Below the pieces are notes generated by a model. That model made no database searches. It saw only the letters and a program-made list of their open reading frames with translations, and had not been told where the DNA came from. From NCBI RefSeq assembly GCF_014145325.1, contig NZ_JACHTF010000013.1, positions 43,328 through 107,327 of the forward strand: a DNA stretch of 64,000 nt, given 5' to 3'. The position numbers were made by a program, and so were the translations under genes. The stretch's first letter is position 1. Each line of letters begins with the position of its first letter. The DNA comes from Marilutibacter spongiae (GTDB lineage Bacteria > Pseudomonadota > Gammaproteobacteria > Xanthomonadales > Xanthomonadaceae). Shown here one piece after another: positions 50,350-57,920 of this stretch.

Positions 50350-51225
50350 TCAGGCGCCTTCGGCCGGCTCCGCCATGGCCTCGCCGGCCTCGGCGGGCGC
50401 CGCGGCTTCGGGGGCCGGCGCCGCCACGGGGGCGGGGGCAGTCGGGGCGTCGGCCGCGGCGAAGTCCTGGGCGCGCGGATGCAGGCCCTGGAGATAGCTT
50501 GCCAGCGCGCCGATCTCTTCGTCGGTGAGCTTTTCGGCCACGGTCGCCATCACGTTGAACAGGTGCGGATCGGCCTGGGTGGTCGTGCCGGCCCGGTATT
50601 CCTCCAGGCGGCGCTGGCTGTAGGCGGACTGCTGGCCGGCGATGTGCGGGTAGGCCGGGCCCGGGTTGCCGGCGCCGTCGGGGCCGTGGCAGGCCATGCA
50701 GGCCGGGATGCCGCGCGAGGCGTCGCCGCTGCGGAACAGCTTCTCGCCGACCTCGTAGAACTTGAGGTCCTTGTAGGGGCCGCTGGCGACGACGCTGTCG
50801 TCGGCCACGCCGGCACCGGCGGTCTGGGTCGCGAAGTAGGCGCCGATGTCGCGCGCGTCCTGGGCCGACAGGGCGTCGGCGAAGGGCTTCATGACCGCGG
50901 CCATGCCGCTGTTGCGCTCGCCGCTCTTGAACAGGGCGATCTGGTGGGCCAGGTAGCGCTCGCTCTGGCCCGCCAGGCGCGGGTACTGCGGGTCGGTCGG
51001 GTTGCCGTCCAGGCCGTGGCAGGCCGCGCAGGTGCCGGCCTTGGTCGCGCCGGCGTCGGCATCGCCCCAGGTGACCGTGCCGGTTTCCTCGGCGGCGGTG
51101 GTCAGCGGCGCGGTCTGGACCGGCTCGCTTTCCGGTATCGGGGTGACCGTGGTCTGGGCATAGGCAACAGTGGCGACCGCCAGGGCGGCGAGGCCGATCA
51201 TGCCGAGGACGCGGGCTTGGCTCAT
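50350..51225 (-). CDS. Cytochrome c4, di-heme
   Basis: 291 residues from MSQARVLGMIGLAALAVATV, a signal peptide ending near AYAQT. Two heme c sites are present, CAACH (66-70) and CMACH (176-180), in two similar domains with candidate Met ligands in GMAAVMKPFA and LFNVMATVA. It carries electrons in the periplasm, usually to cytochrome oxidase. Unlike the standard c4 it ends in an Ala/Pro/Glu-rich tail (about 257-291) of unknown role. A heme protein next to two DsbA genes fits their joint need in cytochrome maturation. Divergent from engB. Confidence 0.94.
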   Translation of the reverse strand: MSQARVLGMIGLAALAVATVAYAQTTVTPIPESEPVQTAPLTTAAEETGTVTWGDADAGATKAGTCAACHGLDGNPTDPQYPRLAGQSERYLAHQIALFKSGERNSGMAAVMKPFADALSAQDARDIGAYFATQTAGAGVADDSVVASGPYKDLKFYEVGEKLFRSGDASRGIPACMACHGPDGAGNPGPAYPHIAGQQSAYSQRRLEEYRAGTTTQADPHLFNVMATVAEKLTDEEIGALASYLQGLHPRAQDFAAADAPTAPAPVAAPAPEAAAPAEAGEAMAEPAEGA

Positions 51226-51395
51226 CAGGCTGGGCTCCGAAACTTCTTGGGCAGCGGGCAAAACGCACCGCCGGAACCGTGGAATTATCGTCTGCGGCCG
51301 CGGGCGGGTCAACGCGGGCCCTGGCGGCCCTCGCGGGCGGCGTGCATGCATCGTCCGCACCGGCGGCGCCGGCGCGCTCGTGCGATGCTACGCAC

Positions 51396-52001
51396 ATGGC
51401 CAATCCCCTTGCCCGCGCCCAGTACCTGCTGGCGGCGCACACGCCCTCCCAACTGCCCCCCGACGGCGGCTTCGAAGTCGCCTTCGCCGGCCGCTCCAAT
51501 GCCGGCAAGTCGACCGCGCTCAACGCGCTGTGCCAGCAGAACGCGCTGGCGCGGGTCTCCAAGACCCCCGGACGCACCCAGCAGCTGGTGTTCTTCGACA
51601 TCCCCCCCACCACCGACCGCTACCTGGTCGACCTGCCCGGTTACGGCTATGCGAAGGTCCCAAAGGACCTCCAGGCGCACTGGCAGGCCTTCCTGGAACG
51701 CTATTTCCAGAATCGCAACGCCCTCAAGGGCCTGGTCGTGGTGATGGACATCCGCCACCCGTTGAAGGAGTACGACCGGCAGATGCTCGGCTATGCGGTC
51801 AATCGCGGCCTGCCGGCGCATGCCTTGCTGACCAAGGCCGACAAACTGGGCCGGGGCCAGCAGGGCAACGCCCTGCAGGCCGTCCGCAAGGAGCTCAAAT
51901 CGGCCTTCGGCGACATCGTCAGCGTGCAGACCTTCTCCGGCGCCGCCAAGCTGGGCGTGGACGAGGCCCGCGAGGTCGTGGGGCGCTGGCTGGAGATTTG
52001 A
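51396..52001 (+). CDS. engB: Ribosome biogenesis GTPase YihA/EngB
   Basis: 201 residues from MANPLARAQYLLAAHTPSQL. G1 AGRSNAGKST, G2 region KTPGRTQQ, G3 VDLPGYGYAKV, and G4 LTKADKL are all present in the EngB spacing. It is an essential GTPase for 50S assembly. The longer open frame upstream overlaps the cytochrome promoter and is not conserved in type. It is divergent from cytochrome c4. Confidence 0.96.
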   Translation: MANPLARAQYLLAAHTPSQLPPDGGFEVAFAGRSNAGKSTALNALCQQNALARVSKTPGRTQQLVFFDIPPTTDRYLVDLPGYGYAKVPKDLQAHWQAFLERYFQNRNALKGLVVVMDIRHPLKEYDRQMLGYAVNRGLPAHALLTKADKLGRGQQGNALQAVRKELKSAFGDIVSVQTFSGAAKLGVDEAREVVGRWLEI

Positions 52002-52011
52002 GGCTGGGCCG

Positions 52012-52593
52012 CTACAACGGCCGCAGGTAGACCTGGAACGCGAGGTCGCGCACGCCGCCGGCGTCGAACAGTTCGATCCAGCCCGGTCCATTGCCGTCGG
52101 CGATGAACCAGCCCTTGCCGCCACCATGGGTGCTGCCGTTGGGGCCGGCGTACAGGCCGCAGTCCCCGGGTTTCGCGGTGAGTGTGAAGGCGTACTGGCC
52201 CGGCGCAAGCGTGGCGGGGGCCTCGAACTCGACCAGGCGCATCCCCACCGCGGGCGTCGGCAGCGAGGTGAACACATGGCCGGGTACCTTCTGGTAGGCC
52301 AGCACGCTGCCGTTGGGGGCCCCTGCCGTCGTCTTCTCGATCGTCACGTGCACGGTCGCCTTGGGCTGGCAGCTCATCGGCACCATCAGGTGGCTGAGCA
52401 CGCCCTTGCGGTACAGGGTGAACGACTGGGCCAGGCGCTGGGAGACCGAGCCGCCCAGCGCCAGCGTGGATGCCGTGTCGATGTTGACCTGTTCGGCCTC
52501 CAGCTCCGGGTGCGGCGGCGCCGCCATCGCGGTGGGCATGGCCAGCAGCAGGCCGGCGGCCAGCGCCAGTGGTTTGCATGGATCGGGTGTCAT
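52012..52593 (-). CDS. Secreted protein of unknown function
   Basis: 193 residues from MTPDPCKPLALAAGLLLAMP, with GGGAGG at good spacing, which decides this start over a longer frame. The signal peptide ends near AMAAPP. The mature part is beta-rich with segments such as LGGSVSQRLAQSFTLYRKG and YAFTLTAKPGDCGLYAGPNG, and a pair of Cys that may form a disulfide. It has the look of a carbohydrate-binding or choice-of-anchor type beta-sandwich. I do not recognise the family. Convergent with engB (10-bp gap) and divergent from the glutamate-cysteine ligase gene. Confidence 0.75.
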   Translation of the reverse strand: MTPDPCKPLALAAGLLLAMPTAMAAPPHPELEAEQVNIDTASTLALGGSVSQRLAQSFTLYRKGVLSHLMVPMSCQPKATVHVTIEKTTAGAPNGSVLAYQKVPGHVFTSLPTPAVGMRLVEFEAPATLAPGQYAFTLTAKPGDCGLYAGPNGSTHGGGKGWFIADGNGPGWIELFDAGGVRDLAFQVYLRPL

Positions 52594-52784
52594 GGAAATC
52601 CTCCCTGGATGAAGTCCCCTGCACATGGACTTACGCATTGCGCTTCCGGAAGCTGCCAAACACGCCGAACCGCTGCATCGGTGCGGCCCCAGTGTTCCGC
52701 TGGTGGCGTTGTCCGGCGGGCGCGCGCCGCTACACTGCCCGGACTGCCGCGGCCGCGCGGCGGCCCCTTTCCAGCGAGGTAGGC

Positions 52785-54149
52785 GTGTCCGGTCCCAGCA
52801 GTGCCAAGGATGTCGAGATCAGCGGTCGTGACGACCTGCTGGAGTTCCTGACCGCGGGCGTGCGGCCGGAGTCCGACTGGAAGATCGGCACCGAGCACGA
52901 GAAGTTCGGTTTCCGCACCCACGACCTGCGGCCGCCGGGCTTCGATGGCGAGCGCGGCATCGAGGCCCTGCTCAAGGGGCTGGTGCAATTCGGCTGGGAG
53001 CCGGTCAGCGAGAATGGCCGCGTGATCGCGCTGTCGCGCGATGGCGCCTCGGTGTCGCTGGAGCCGGCCGGCCAGCTCGAACTGTCGGGCGCGCCGCTCG
53101 ACAACCTGCACCAGACCTGCCACGAGGCCGCGACGCACCTGCGCGAAGTGCGCAGCGTCGCCGAGCCGATGGGCCTGGGTTTCTTGGGCATGGGTTTCCA
53201 GCCCAAGTGGCGCCGCGACGAGATGCCGTGGATGCCCAAGGGCCGCTACCGGATCATGCGCGAATACATGCCCAAGGTCGGTGGCCTGGGCCTGGACATG
53301 ATGACCCGCACCAGCACCGTGCAGGTCAACCTGGACGTGGCGTCCGAGGCGGACATGGTGAAGAAGTTCCGCGTCTCGCTGGCCCTGCAGTCCATCGCCA
53401 CCGCGCTGTTCGCCGACTCGCCCTTCACCGAGGGCCGGCCCAACGGCTTCCTCAGCTACCGCTCGCACATCTGGACCGACACCGACGCCGACCGCACCGG
53501 CCTGCTCGACTTCGTGTTCGAAGACGGCTTCGGCTACGAGCGCTACGTCGACTACCTGCTCGACGTGCCCATGTACTTCGTCTATCGCGACGGCGAATAC
53601 CTGGATGCCAGCGGGCAGTCCTTCCGCGACTTCATGGAAGGCCGCCTGCCGGTCTACCCGGGGCACCGGCCGCTGTTGCGCGACTGGGCCGACCACAGCA
53701 CCACGGCCTTCCCCGAGGTGCGCCTGAAGAAATACCTGGAAATGCGCGGCGCCGACTCCGGCCCCTGGAACCGGATCTGCGCCCTGCCGGCGTTCTGGGT
53801 CGGCCTGCTCTACGACGCGACCGCGCTGGACGCGGCCTGGGACCTGGTCAAGGACTTCAGCCTGGAGGAACTGCACGCGCTGCGCGACGGCGTGCCACGC
53901 CACGCCTTCAAGCTGCCGTTCCGCGACGGCACCGTGCTCGATGTCGCCCGTCGTGCGCTGGCCATCGCCGCCCATGGCCTGTCCCGGCGCGCACGGCGCA
54001 ATGCCGACGGCGCCGACGAGACCCGCTACCTGGAAGCGCTGATGGAGTTCGTCGAGGCCGGGATCACCCCGGCCGAGCGCAAGCTCGAACTGTTCCACGG
54101 CCCCTGGCAGGGCAGCGTGGACCCGGTGTTCACGGAGTTCGCGTACTGA
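52785..54149 (+). CDS. gshA: Glutamate-cysteine ligase, class II (plant/proteobacterial type)
   Basis: 454 residues if started at the GTG giving (M)SGPSSAKDVEISGRDDLLEF; GAGGT lies upstream, and the family begins here. The GCS2 signature blocks are DWKIGTEHEKFGF, SLEPAGQLELSG, MGLGFLGMGFQPKW, REYMPKVGGLGLDMM and STVQVNLD. It joins glutamate and cysteine with ATP, the first step of glutathione synthesis. Xanthomonads and alphaproteobacteria carry this type instead of the E. coli form. Its last 20 bp overlap the end of the convergent TPR gene. Confidence 0.94.
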   Translation: MSGPSSAKDVEISGRDDLLEFLTAGVRPESDWKIGTEHEKFGFRTHDLRPPGFDGERGIEALLKGLVQFGWEPVSENGRVIALSRDGASVSLEPAGQLELSGAPLDNLHQTCHEAATHLREVRSVAEPMGLGFLGMGFQPKWRRDEMPWMPKGRYRIMREYMPKVGGLGLDMMTRTSTVQVNLDVASEADMVKKFRVSLALQSIATALFADSPFTEGRPNGFLSYRSHIWTDTDADRTGLLDFVFEDGFGYERYVDYLLDVPMYFVYRDGEYLDASGQSFRDFMEGRLPVYPGHRPLLRDWADHSTTAFPEVRLKKYLEMRGADSGPWNRICALPAFWVGLLYDATALDAAWDLVKDFSLEELHALRDGVPRHAFKLPFRDGTVLDVARRALAIAAHGLSRRARRNADGADETRYLEALMEFVEAGITPAERKLELFHGPWQGSVDPVFTEFAY

Positions 54150-54906
54150 CCGTGGCCCCGCGCGGCCGCCCGGCCGTGCAGCGTTCGATCCGCCGCAGCC
54201 ACTCGCGGTTCAATTGCCTTGCGTGCGCCGGCATGCGGCGGGCATGGGCGAGCGCCGCATCGCGCTCGCGGTCGGCGGCCCTGTCGTCGCCCCAGTCGCG
54301 CAGCACTTCCACGTACCAGGCCCGTGCTTCCAGTCCGCTGGCGTAGTCGACCAGGGTGTCGAACTCATGCCGGGCCTTGTCGCGATCGCCTTCGGCCGCG
54401 ACGGCGCGCGCATAGGCGAGGTGGCCGGCGGGCGAGCGGAAATCCGGGTGGCGGGCGATGAGCGCGTCCAGTAATTGCCGCGCCTCCGCCGGGCGTCCGG
54501 CCTGCAGCAGGGCCCGGGCGAGCCGGGTCTGCACATCCGGGTCGTCGGCATGGATGCCGCGCAGGCTGTCGCGGTAATGGTCGACCGCCTCTCCGGCGTG
54601 CCCCGCTTCGACCAGGGCGTCCGCCAGCAGGACCTGGTTGCGGGTGGTTGGCGCGGCATCGAACGCCTCGCGCGCGCCGCGCAGCCCGCGCTCGGGGTCG
54701 AGCGCCTGCCTCAGGCCCGTGGCCAGGCGCCGGCCCTGCCGGCTGTCGGCCATGCCGGGCAACCAGATCGCGAGCGCGTAGACCACGCTCCCCAGCAGGG
54801 GGAAGGCGAACAGGACGAACAACCAATAGCGCTCCTGTCCATTGCGAACGGCATGGACCGCGAAGAAAAGCGCGATGGCGACGTGCAATCCCAGTCCGAT
54901 GGGCAT
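54130..54906 (-). CDS. Membrane-anchored tetratricopeptide-repeat protein
   Basis: 258 residues. Two hydrophobic helices near the N-terminus (about 3-18 and 28-47: YWLFVLFAFPLLGSVVYALAIW) anchor it in the inner membrane, with an architecture like PLDc_N-type tails. From about residue 85 there are TPR-like helices (LLADALVEAGHAGEAVDHYRDSL, LARALLQAGRPAEARQLLDALI, ARAVAAEGDRDKARHEFDTLV). TPRs mediate protein contacts. The gene is convergent with gshA, overlapping by 20 bp, and downstream of another exported protein gene. Confidence 0.8.
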   Translation of the reverse strand: MPIGLGLHVAIALFFAVHAVRNGQERYWLFVLFAFPLLGSVVYALAIWLPGMADSRQGRRLATGLRQALDPERGLRGAREAFDAAPTTRNQVLLADALVEAGHAGEAVDHYRDSLRGIHADDPDVQTRLARALLQAGRPAEARQLLDALIARHPDFRSPAGHLAYARAVAAEGDRDKARHEFDTLVDYASGLEARAWYVEVLRDWGDDRAADRERDAALAHARRMPAHARQLNREWLRRIERCTAGRPRGATVSTRTP

Positions 54907-54964
54907 GGCGGGCGGGTCCTCGAGCAGGAGGGCGTGGTGTCGTGCGCGGTCGTGACCGCGGCGT

Positions 54965-55930
54965 CTATCGGCGACGCTGCAGGCTGCCGCCTTCCGGCGA
55001 GCCCAGCAACATCGAGATGCGCACAGTGGCGGGACGGGTGCCCACGAACGGTGCGAACTCGTATCGGGCCAGGCAGGCCTCCATGCGCGCGGCCGCGGCG
55101 GGATTGGGCACGAAGTTCTCCAGCACCATGCGGCCGCGCTCGCCCGTGGGCAACACCTCGACGATCCACGATGCGGATGCCGAACCCACGCCGCGGATCG
55201 CATTGACATAGCAGTCGTCCGGCACGTGCGTCACCCGCGCCGGGCCGCCGTCCTGGGCCGAGGCGCGGCGCAGGGCGCCTTCCTGTCGCATGCGCATGCG
55301 CGGCGCGATGGCGGCCTCGTGCGCGGCCAGGTAGGCGGACAGGTCCGCGGCGATCAGCTTCCGCGACAGGACGGGGCGCGTCAGGCGCCGCCACAGGAAG
55401 TCGGTGCGCGCCAGCAGGTGGCGGTTGTATGCCGAGCGCTGGAAGCGCAACGCGTCGACATCCTCCACGTAGTCGGCCTGCACGGTCTGCACGAAGTGCA
55501 GGTACACCTGCGTCCACTGCATCGCGGCACGCGCGTTGGCATGACGCATCTCCATCTCGGCCAGGTCGGCGAATGCCGGCAGGTAGCCGTCTTCGGCCAT
55601 CGGCAGGATCAGCTCCCGGGCGCGCTCGATGTCCTGCGGCACCAGGTTGCCGGGCAGGTAGGAGCCGTGCCGGTAAAGCTGGCCCAGTGTGTAGGCGAAC
55701 TCGGGGCAGGCCTCGATACCGGCCAGGCGCTCATACGCGGCCAGGGCGGCCGCCCGCCGATCGCCGGGGGCGTGCGGGTCCAGCAGGTCCAGCACGCTGC
55801 CCACGGGAAGCGACGCGTAGGCCGCTTCGCAAGGCTCCGTTGGCGTCGGAGAGACGGCCTGCGCATGACTGCGCAGCGGCAGTGCGCAGGTTGCGATCAC
55901 TGCGAGTACAACGGCGAAATGCGACTTCAT
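54965..55930 (-). CDS. Secreted protein of unknown function with Sel1/TPR-like helices
   Basis: 321 residues. The signal peptide MKSHFAVVLAVIATCALPLRSHA is clear. Residues about 60-170 are alpha-helical repeats (LAAYERLAGIEACPEFAYTLGQLY, LILPMAEDGYLPAFADLAEMEM) like degenerate Sel1 repeats. The C-terminal 90 residues (DDCYVNAIRGVGSASASWIVEVLPTG) look like a TonB-C-like fold ending PATVRISMLLG. A substrate or partner cannot be read. It lies 58 bp upstream of the TPR membrane gene on the same strand. Confidence 0.78.
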   Translation of the reverse strand: MKSHFAVVLAVIATCALPLRSHAQAVSPTPTEPCEAAYASLPVGSVLDLLDPHAPGDRRAAALAAYERLAGIEACPEFAYTLGQLYRHGSYLPGNLVPQDIERARELILPMAEDGYLPAFADLAEMEMRHANARAAMQWTQVYLHFVQTVQADYVEDVDALRFQRSAYNRHLLARTDFLWRRLTRPVLSRKLIAADLSAYLAAHEAAIAPRMRMRQEGALRRASAQDGGPARVTHVPDDCYVNAIRGVGSASASWIVEVLPTGERGRMVLENFVPNPAAAARMEACLARYEFAPFVGTRPATVRISMLLGSPEGGSLQRRR

Positions 55931-56121
55931 GGGCGCTCCCCGTGTCCATGCCCCTGTCCAGCCGCGCCGCGTGCAACGCGGCGCGTGGCGGCGACTATCG
56001 CACGTTCGTCCCGCCCGGCAAACCGCGAGACCCGCACGCGCGCCCCGGCGCGCCCGCTCGCACTGTCAGGCGCGTGGCGGACGCAGGTGGCGGGAGCGCC
56101 GCCGCGATCCGTGCCCAAGGC

Positions 56122-57771
56122 TCAGAAGCGCGAGGCGACCAGGTCGACGTCGGCCCACTGCCAGGCGGTGTCGAAGCGGCGTTGCGCCGCCGCAGCGGCC
56201 GCGGCATCGCCGCGCGCCTGTTCCGCCAGCGCCAGGCCGCGCAGCGACCAGCCGTTCTCGGGATAGGCCACCAGGTCCTCGCGATAGACCGCGGCGGCGT
56301 CGGTCGCGCGGCCGGCATCCAGAAGCGCCGCGCCCAGGTACGGGCGCACGGGCAGGGGCCAGTCGGCGGGCTCGTTGTAGTTCAGGCCGTCCTCCACGGC
56401 CGCGGCCTCGCGCAAGGCGGCGATGCCTACATCGCGGTCCCCGGCGGCCAGCGCAAGCTCGCCGCGCAGCATGGCCTCGGCCACCGCCAGCACGCGGTCG
56501 GCGCCGTTGATGTCCCACAGCACCAGCGCCGCCATCGCCGGGTCGGCGGCGATCGCGCGCAACGCCTCCAGTTCGATGCGGGCCTCTTCGAGCGCACCGG
56601 TGCGAACCCGCGCCATGCCCCGCGCGAAATGCCAGATCGCGGTCGGGTAGGGGGCCTCGGCAGGCGCGGCCGAAGTGGCGAGGATGTCGTCCCAGCGTCC
56701 GAAGCGGACCTGAGTCATCAGCGGCGCCACCACGAACTGCTGCATGAAGTTCATGGCGTCGAGCTGGCTGGGGTCGGCGCGGCGCGCGGTCTGTGCGGCC
56801 GCCTGCAGTGCCAGCGTGCTCGAGCCATGCAGGCCCGCGGTGAGCGTGGCGAAGTGCCAGTTGTGCGGCACGTAGCCAAGCGGATAGACGCCGTTGCTGC
56901 CCCGGCAGACCGACAGGAAGGCCTCGTCGGCACTGGTGGCGGCGAAGTTGCTGAGGGTCGCGTCGTGGTAGCGGCCGACCCGGATGTACACATGCGCCGG
57001 CATGTGGACCAGATGGCCCGAGCCTGGTGCCAGCGTGGCCAGCCGGTCGGCATGGCGCTCGGCCCGCGCCGGGTCCGGCGAGGCCTCCACGGCGTGGATG
57101 TAGTAGTGCGCCGCGCCGATATGCGCCGGGTTGCGCGCCAGGACGGCTTCGAATGCGTCCAGGATCGCCGTCGTATTGGCGCCGGGCGCGCCGCCCGCTT
57201 CCCAGTACGCCCACGGCGAGAGGTCCATCAGCGCTTCGCCATAGAGGGTCGCGATGTCGTCGTCCGCCGGGAAGCGCCGGTAGGCATCGGCCATCGCGTC
57301 GGCATAGGCGCGGTCCAGCGACGCGCGATCCTCCGGGGCGGGATCGGCGTAACGGGTCGCCAGCGCGTCGATCAGGGCGCGGTCCGCGTCGGTGGCGTGG
57401 GGCTTGAGCGCCAGTGCGGCATCGGCCAGCCGCTTGGCCTCGGCGGCCTGCGCCGGATCCATGGGCATGTTGATGTTGGGGCCCAGCACCAGGGCCTGGC
57501 CCCAGGCGCACATGGCGCACGCCGGGTCCAGGCGCGCGGCCTCGGCGAAGGCGCGTCCGGCGGCCTCGTGGTTGAAGCCGTAGGTCATGCGCAGTCCCTG
57601 GTCGAAATAGCGTTGCGCGGCATCGACGTCCGTGCCGATGTCGCGATGCAGCGAGCCGAAGTCCTCGAACAGCGGCGGTGCGTCGGTGGCCTCGCGGGTT
57701 GCCGGCGCGTCGCAGCCGGCGGCGGCGACGAGGACGGCGAGGAGGGTCAGGGTCGACAGGGACTGGCGCAT
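56122..57771 (-). CDS. TPR-repeat lipoprotein
   Basis: 549 residues from MRQSLSTLTLLAVLVAAAGC, a lipoprotein signal (Cys20). A possible start five codons earlier adds MGEPT. The mature part has a DAAQRYFDQGLRMTYGFNHEAAGRAFAEAA repeat region followed by further TPR-like helices and the repeated CAMCAWGQALVLGPNIN, AHIGAAHYYIHAVEAS and LVHMPAHVYIRVGRY segments with many conserved His. Members of this family occur in many Xanthomonadaceae but have no known function. It is divergent from ppc with a 149-bp gap. Confidence 0.85.
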   Translation of the reverse strand: MRQSLSTLTLLAVLVAAAGCDAPATREATDAPPLFEDFGSLHRDIGTDVDAAQRYFDQGLRMTYGFNHEAAGRAFAEAARLDPACAMCAWGQALVLGPNINMPMDPAQAAEAKRLADAALALKPHATDADRALIDALATRYADPAPEDRASLDRAYADAMADAYRRFPADDDIATLYGEALMDLSPWAYWEAGGAPGANTTAILDAFEAVLARNPAHIGAAHYYIHAVEASPDPARAERHADRLATLAPGSGHLVHMPAHVYIRVGRYHDATLSNFAATSADEAFLSVCRGSNGVYPLGYVPHNWHFATLTAGLHGSSTLALQAAAQTARRADPSQLDAMNFMQQFVVAPLMTQVRFGRWDDILATSAAPAEAPYPTAIWHFARGMARVRTGALEEARIELEALRAIAADPAMAALVLWDINGADRVLAVAEAMLRGELALAAGDRDVGIAALREAAAVEDGLNYNEPADWPLPVRPYLGAALLDAGRATDAAAVYREDLVAYPENGWSLRGLALAEQARGDAAAAAAAQRRFDTAWQWADVDLVASRF

Positions 57772-57920
57772 GGTGGGTTCGCCCATGGGATGACACCTAG
57801 AGCGTGACGCGGTCCGGCGCCGATCGCGGCCACCTTTCGTCGGGAACTCCGGGCCCGTCCGCCGACGGTTGCCGCCGCAACTGACGCGCGCTTGATGGTG
57901 CAGTGCGGTACGCTCGCGGG

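Noticed and set aside
52580..52593. ATGACACCCGAT at the start of the secreted-protein gene as an operator
   Set aside because: It is the start codon and first codons (MTPD), and it has an extra C in the core. The match is coincidental.
57785..57800. ATGACACCT near the start of the TPR lipoprotein gene as a possible seventh pectin operator
   Set aside because: Only ATGACACC is shared; the G and the right half are absent, and the gene is outside the locus.
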